Source: Actinomycetota bacterium
GTDB taxonomy: Bacteria > Actinomycetota > AC-67
Length of the DNA stretch: 6,491 nucleotides
Assembly (NCBI GenBank): GCA_005883175.1
Contig: VAYV01000112.1
Location: forward strand, 1 to 6,491
Reading direction: 5' to 3'
Shown here one piece after another: positions 5,673 through 6,491 of the stretch (position 1 is its first letter; each line of letters starts with the position of its first letter). A model generated the notes under the pieces. That model did no database searches and was not told the DNA's origin. It saw only the letters and a program-made list of their open reading frames with translations. The translations under genes were made by a program, and so were the position numbers.

Positions 5673-6491
5673 ATGCGGCCCCTGCGCGATCCGGTCGCGA
5701 TCCTCGAGTTGGACATACGCGCCGATCTCGAGCGCGTCGAAGCGACCCTGCACGAGGTGATCAAGAGCGATCAGTCGATGGTGCACGAGGCCGCCCGGTA
5801 TCTGATCGACGCCGGCGGCAAGCGCTTCCGTCCCATGCTCACGCTCTTGGCCGGATATGCAGGGGACCCGAAGGATCCTCGTCTGGTTCCGTGCGCCGCT
5901 GCGATCGAGCTGACGCATCTCGCGACGCTGTACCACGACGACGTGATCGACGAGACGTCGGTCCGGCGCGGCGTCCCGACGGTGAACGTCCGGTACGGGA
6001 ACAGCGTTGCGGTCTTGACGGGTGACTTCTTGCTGGCACGCGCATCCGGCCTTGCCGCCGACCTCGGCCCATACGTGTCCCGGCGGCTCGCCGACACGAT
6101 CGCCGAGCTGTGCGAAGGCCAGATCATGGAGACGGCCGCGTCCGGCTTGCTCGACGTCACGGCAGAGCATTACCTCGACGTGATCGCGCGCAAGACCGCT
6201 TCGCTCATCGCGACGTCGTGCCACCTCGGAGCGTCGCTGGCCGGTGCCTCCCCGCAGATCGTCGACGCGATCACGACCTACGGCGTCGCGCTGGGTATGG
6301 CGTTCCAGCTGTCGGACGACATCTTGGACGTCACCGGCGATGAGCAAGAGTCCGGTAAGACGCCCGGTACCGACCTGCGGGAAGGCGTCCTGACGCTCCC
6401 CGCATTGGAGACCCTGGCAGGGCGCGCGCGCTACGGCGAGCAGCTGCGGAGCGCCCTCGAAGCCAAGGACGCTGACGGAGCGCTTCAGATC
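5673..6491 (+). CDS. Long-chain polyprenyl diphosphate synthase (trans, all-E type), 3' truncated by window
   Basis: This enzyme condenses isopentenyl diphosphate units onto an allylic primer to build a linear isoprenoid, probably the menaquinone side chain. The ATG at 5673 follows the nuoN stop by 9 bases with only a weak AGG as ribosome-binding site, so coupling to nuoN is likely. The 273 residues present show Gly-Gly-Lys-Arg-Phe-Arg-Pro (48-54, diphosphate binding), His82, the first Asp-rich motif Asp-Asp-Val-Ile-Asp (89-93), Arg-Arg-Gly (98-100), Gly-Asp-Phe-Leu-Leu-Ala (117-122), Arg-Lys-Thr (173-175), the second Asp-rich motif Asp-Asp-Ile-Leu-Asp (215-219), and Gly-Lys-Thr-Pro-Gly-Thr-Asp-Leu (228-235). 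Residue -5 from the first motif is Ala84, a small residue that permits long products. Farnesyl and many geranylgeranyl synthases have an aromatic there. Family members are about 320-350 residues, so some 50-75 lie beyond the window. The exact chain length cannot be read from the sequence. Confidence 0.94.
   Translation, partial: MRPLRDPVAILELDIRADLERVEATLHEVIKSDQSMVHEAARYLIDAGGKRFRPMLTLLAGYAGDPKDPRLVPCAAAIELTHLATLYHDDVIDETSVRRGVPTVNVRYGNSVAVLTGDFLLARASGLAADLGPYVSRRLADTIAELCEGQIMETAASGLLDVTAEHYLDVIARKTASLIATSCHLGASLAGASPQIVDAITTYGVALGMAFQLSDDILDVTGDEQESGKTPGTDLREGVLTLPALETLAGRARYGEQLRSALEAKDADGALQI

Noticed and set aside
1..6491. Undescribed system, mobile element, CRISPR array or RNA gene
   Set aside because: Essentially every base belongs to complex I genes or the polyprenyl synthase. 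The largest gap is 16 bases, and no direct repeats, terminal inverted repeats or tRNA-like structure were seen on either strand.

Overview
The window is a single co-directional, plus-strand gene cluster from a GC-rich bacterium: the distal membrane-arm part of the respiratory complex I (NDH-1) operon, followed by a long-chain polyprenyl diphosphate synthase gene. The order nuoI(end)-nuoJ-nuoK-nuoL-nuoM-nuoN-polyprenyl synthase, the GTG starts, the high G+C and the style of the NuoL and NuoM sequences suggest Actinomycetota or a related high-GC lineage that respires with menaquinone. That assignment is inference; no rRNA or other taxonomic marker is present.

Layout. Bases 1-64 carry the last 20 codons of an upstream gene, by position nuoI. 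nuoJ (81-617), nuoK (617-916), nuoL (910-2874), nuoM (2874-4318) and nuoN (4318-5663) follow. Stop and start codons overlap by 1 base at J/K, L/M and M/N and by 7 bases at K/L, so the block looks translationally coupled. Nine bases after nuoN, a polyprenyl diphosphate synthase starts at 5673 and runs off the window still open. No gap exceeds 16 bases, so there is no room for a separate RNA gene, terminator or mobile element. I see no CRISPR, transposon or tRNA.

How the genes work together. NuoL, NuoM and NuoN are the three antiporter-like proton-pumping subunits. NuoJ and NuoK complete the chain of charged and aromatic residues linking them to the quinone site. The synthase has the active-site architecture of a long-chain enzyme and probably makes the isoprenoid tail of the menaquinone that complex I reduces.

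The anomaly is that nuoM and nuoN are each broken once, within about 360 bases of each other. In nuoM the frame jumps at about 4165/4166, and roughly 20-30 codons normally found there are missing. In nuoN the frame jumps at about 4525, and roughly 45-55 codons are missing. Sequence on both sides of each break is good, conserved Nuo sequence, and the nuoM C-terminus and nuoN start are recovered in the alternate frames with the expected TAGTG overlap. These are therefore short out-of-frame deletions, from assembly or consensus error or from real gene damage. They are not evidence of a new system. I found no convincing undescribed system here.
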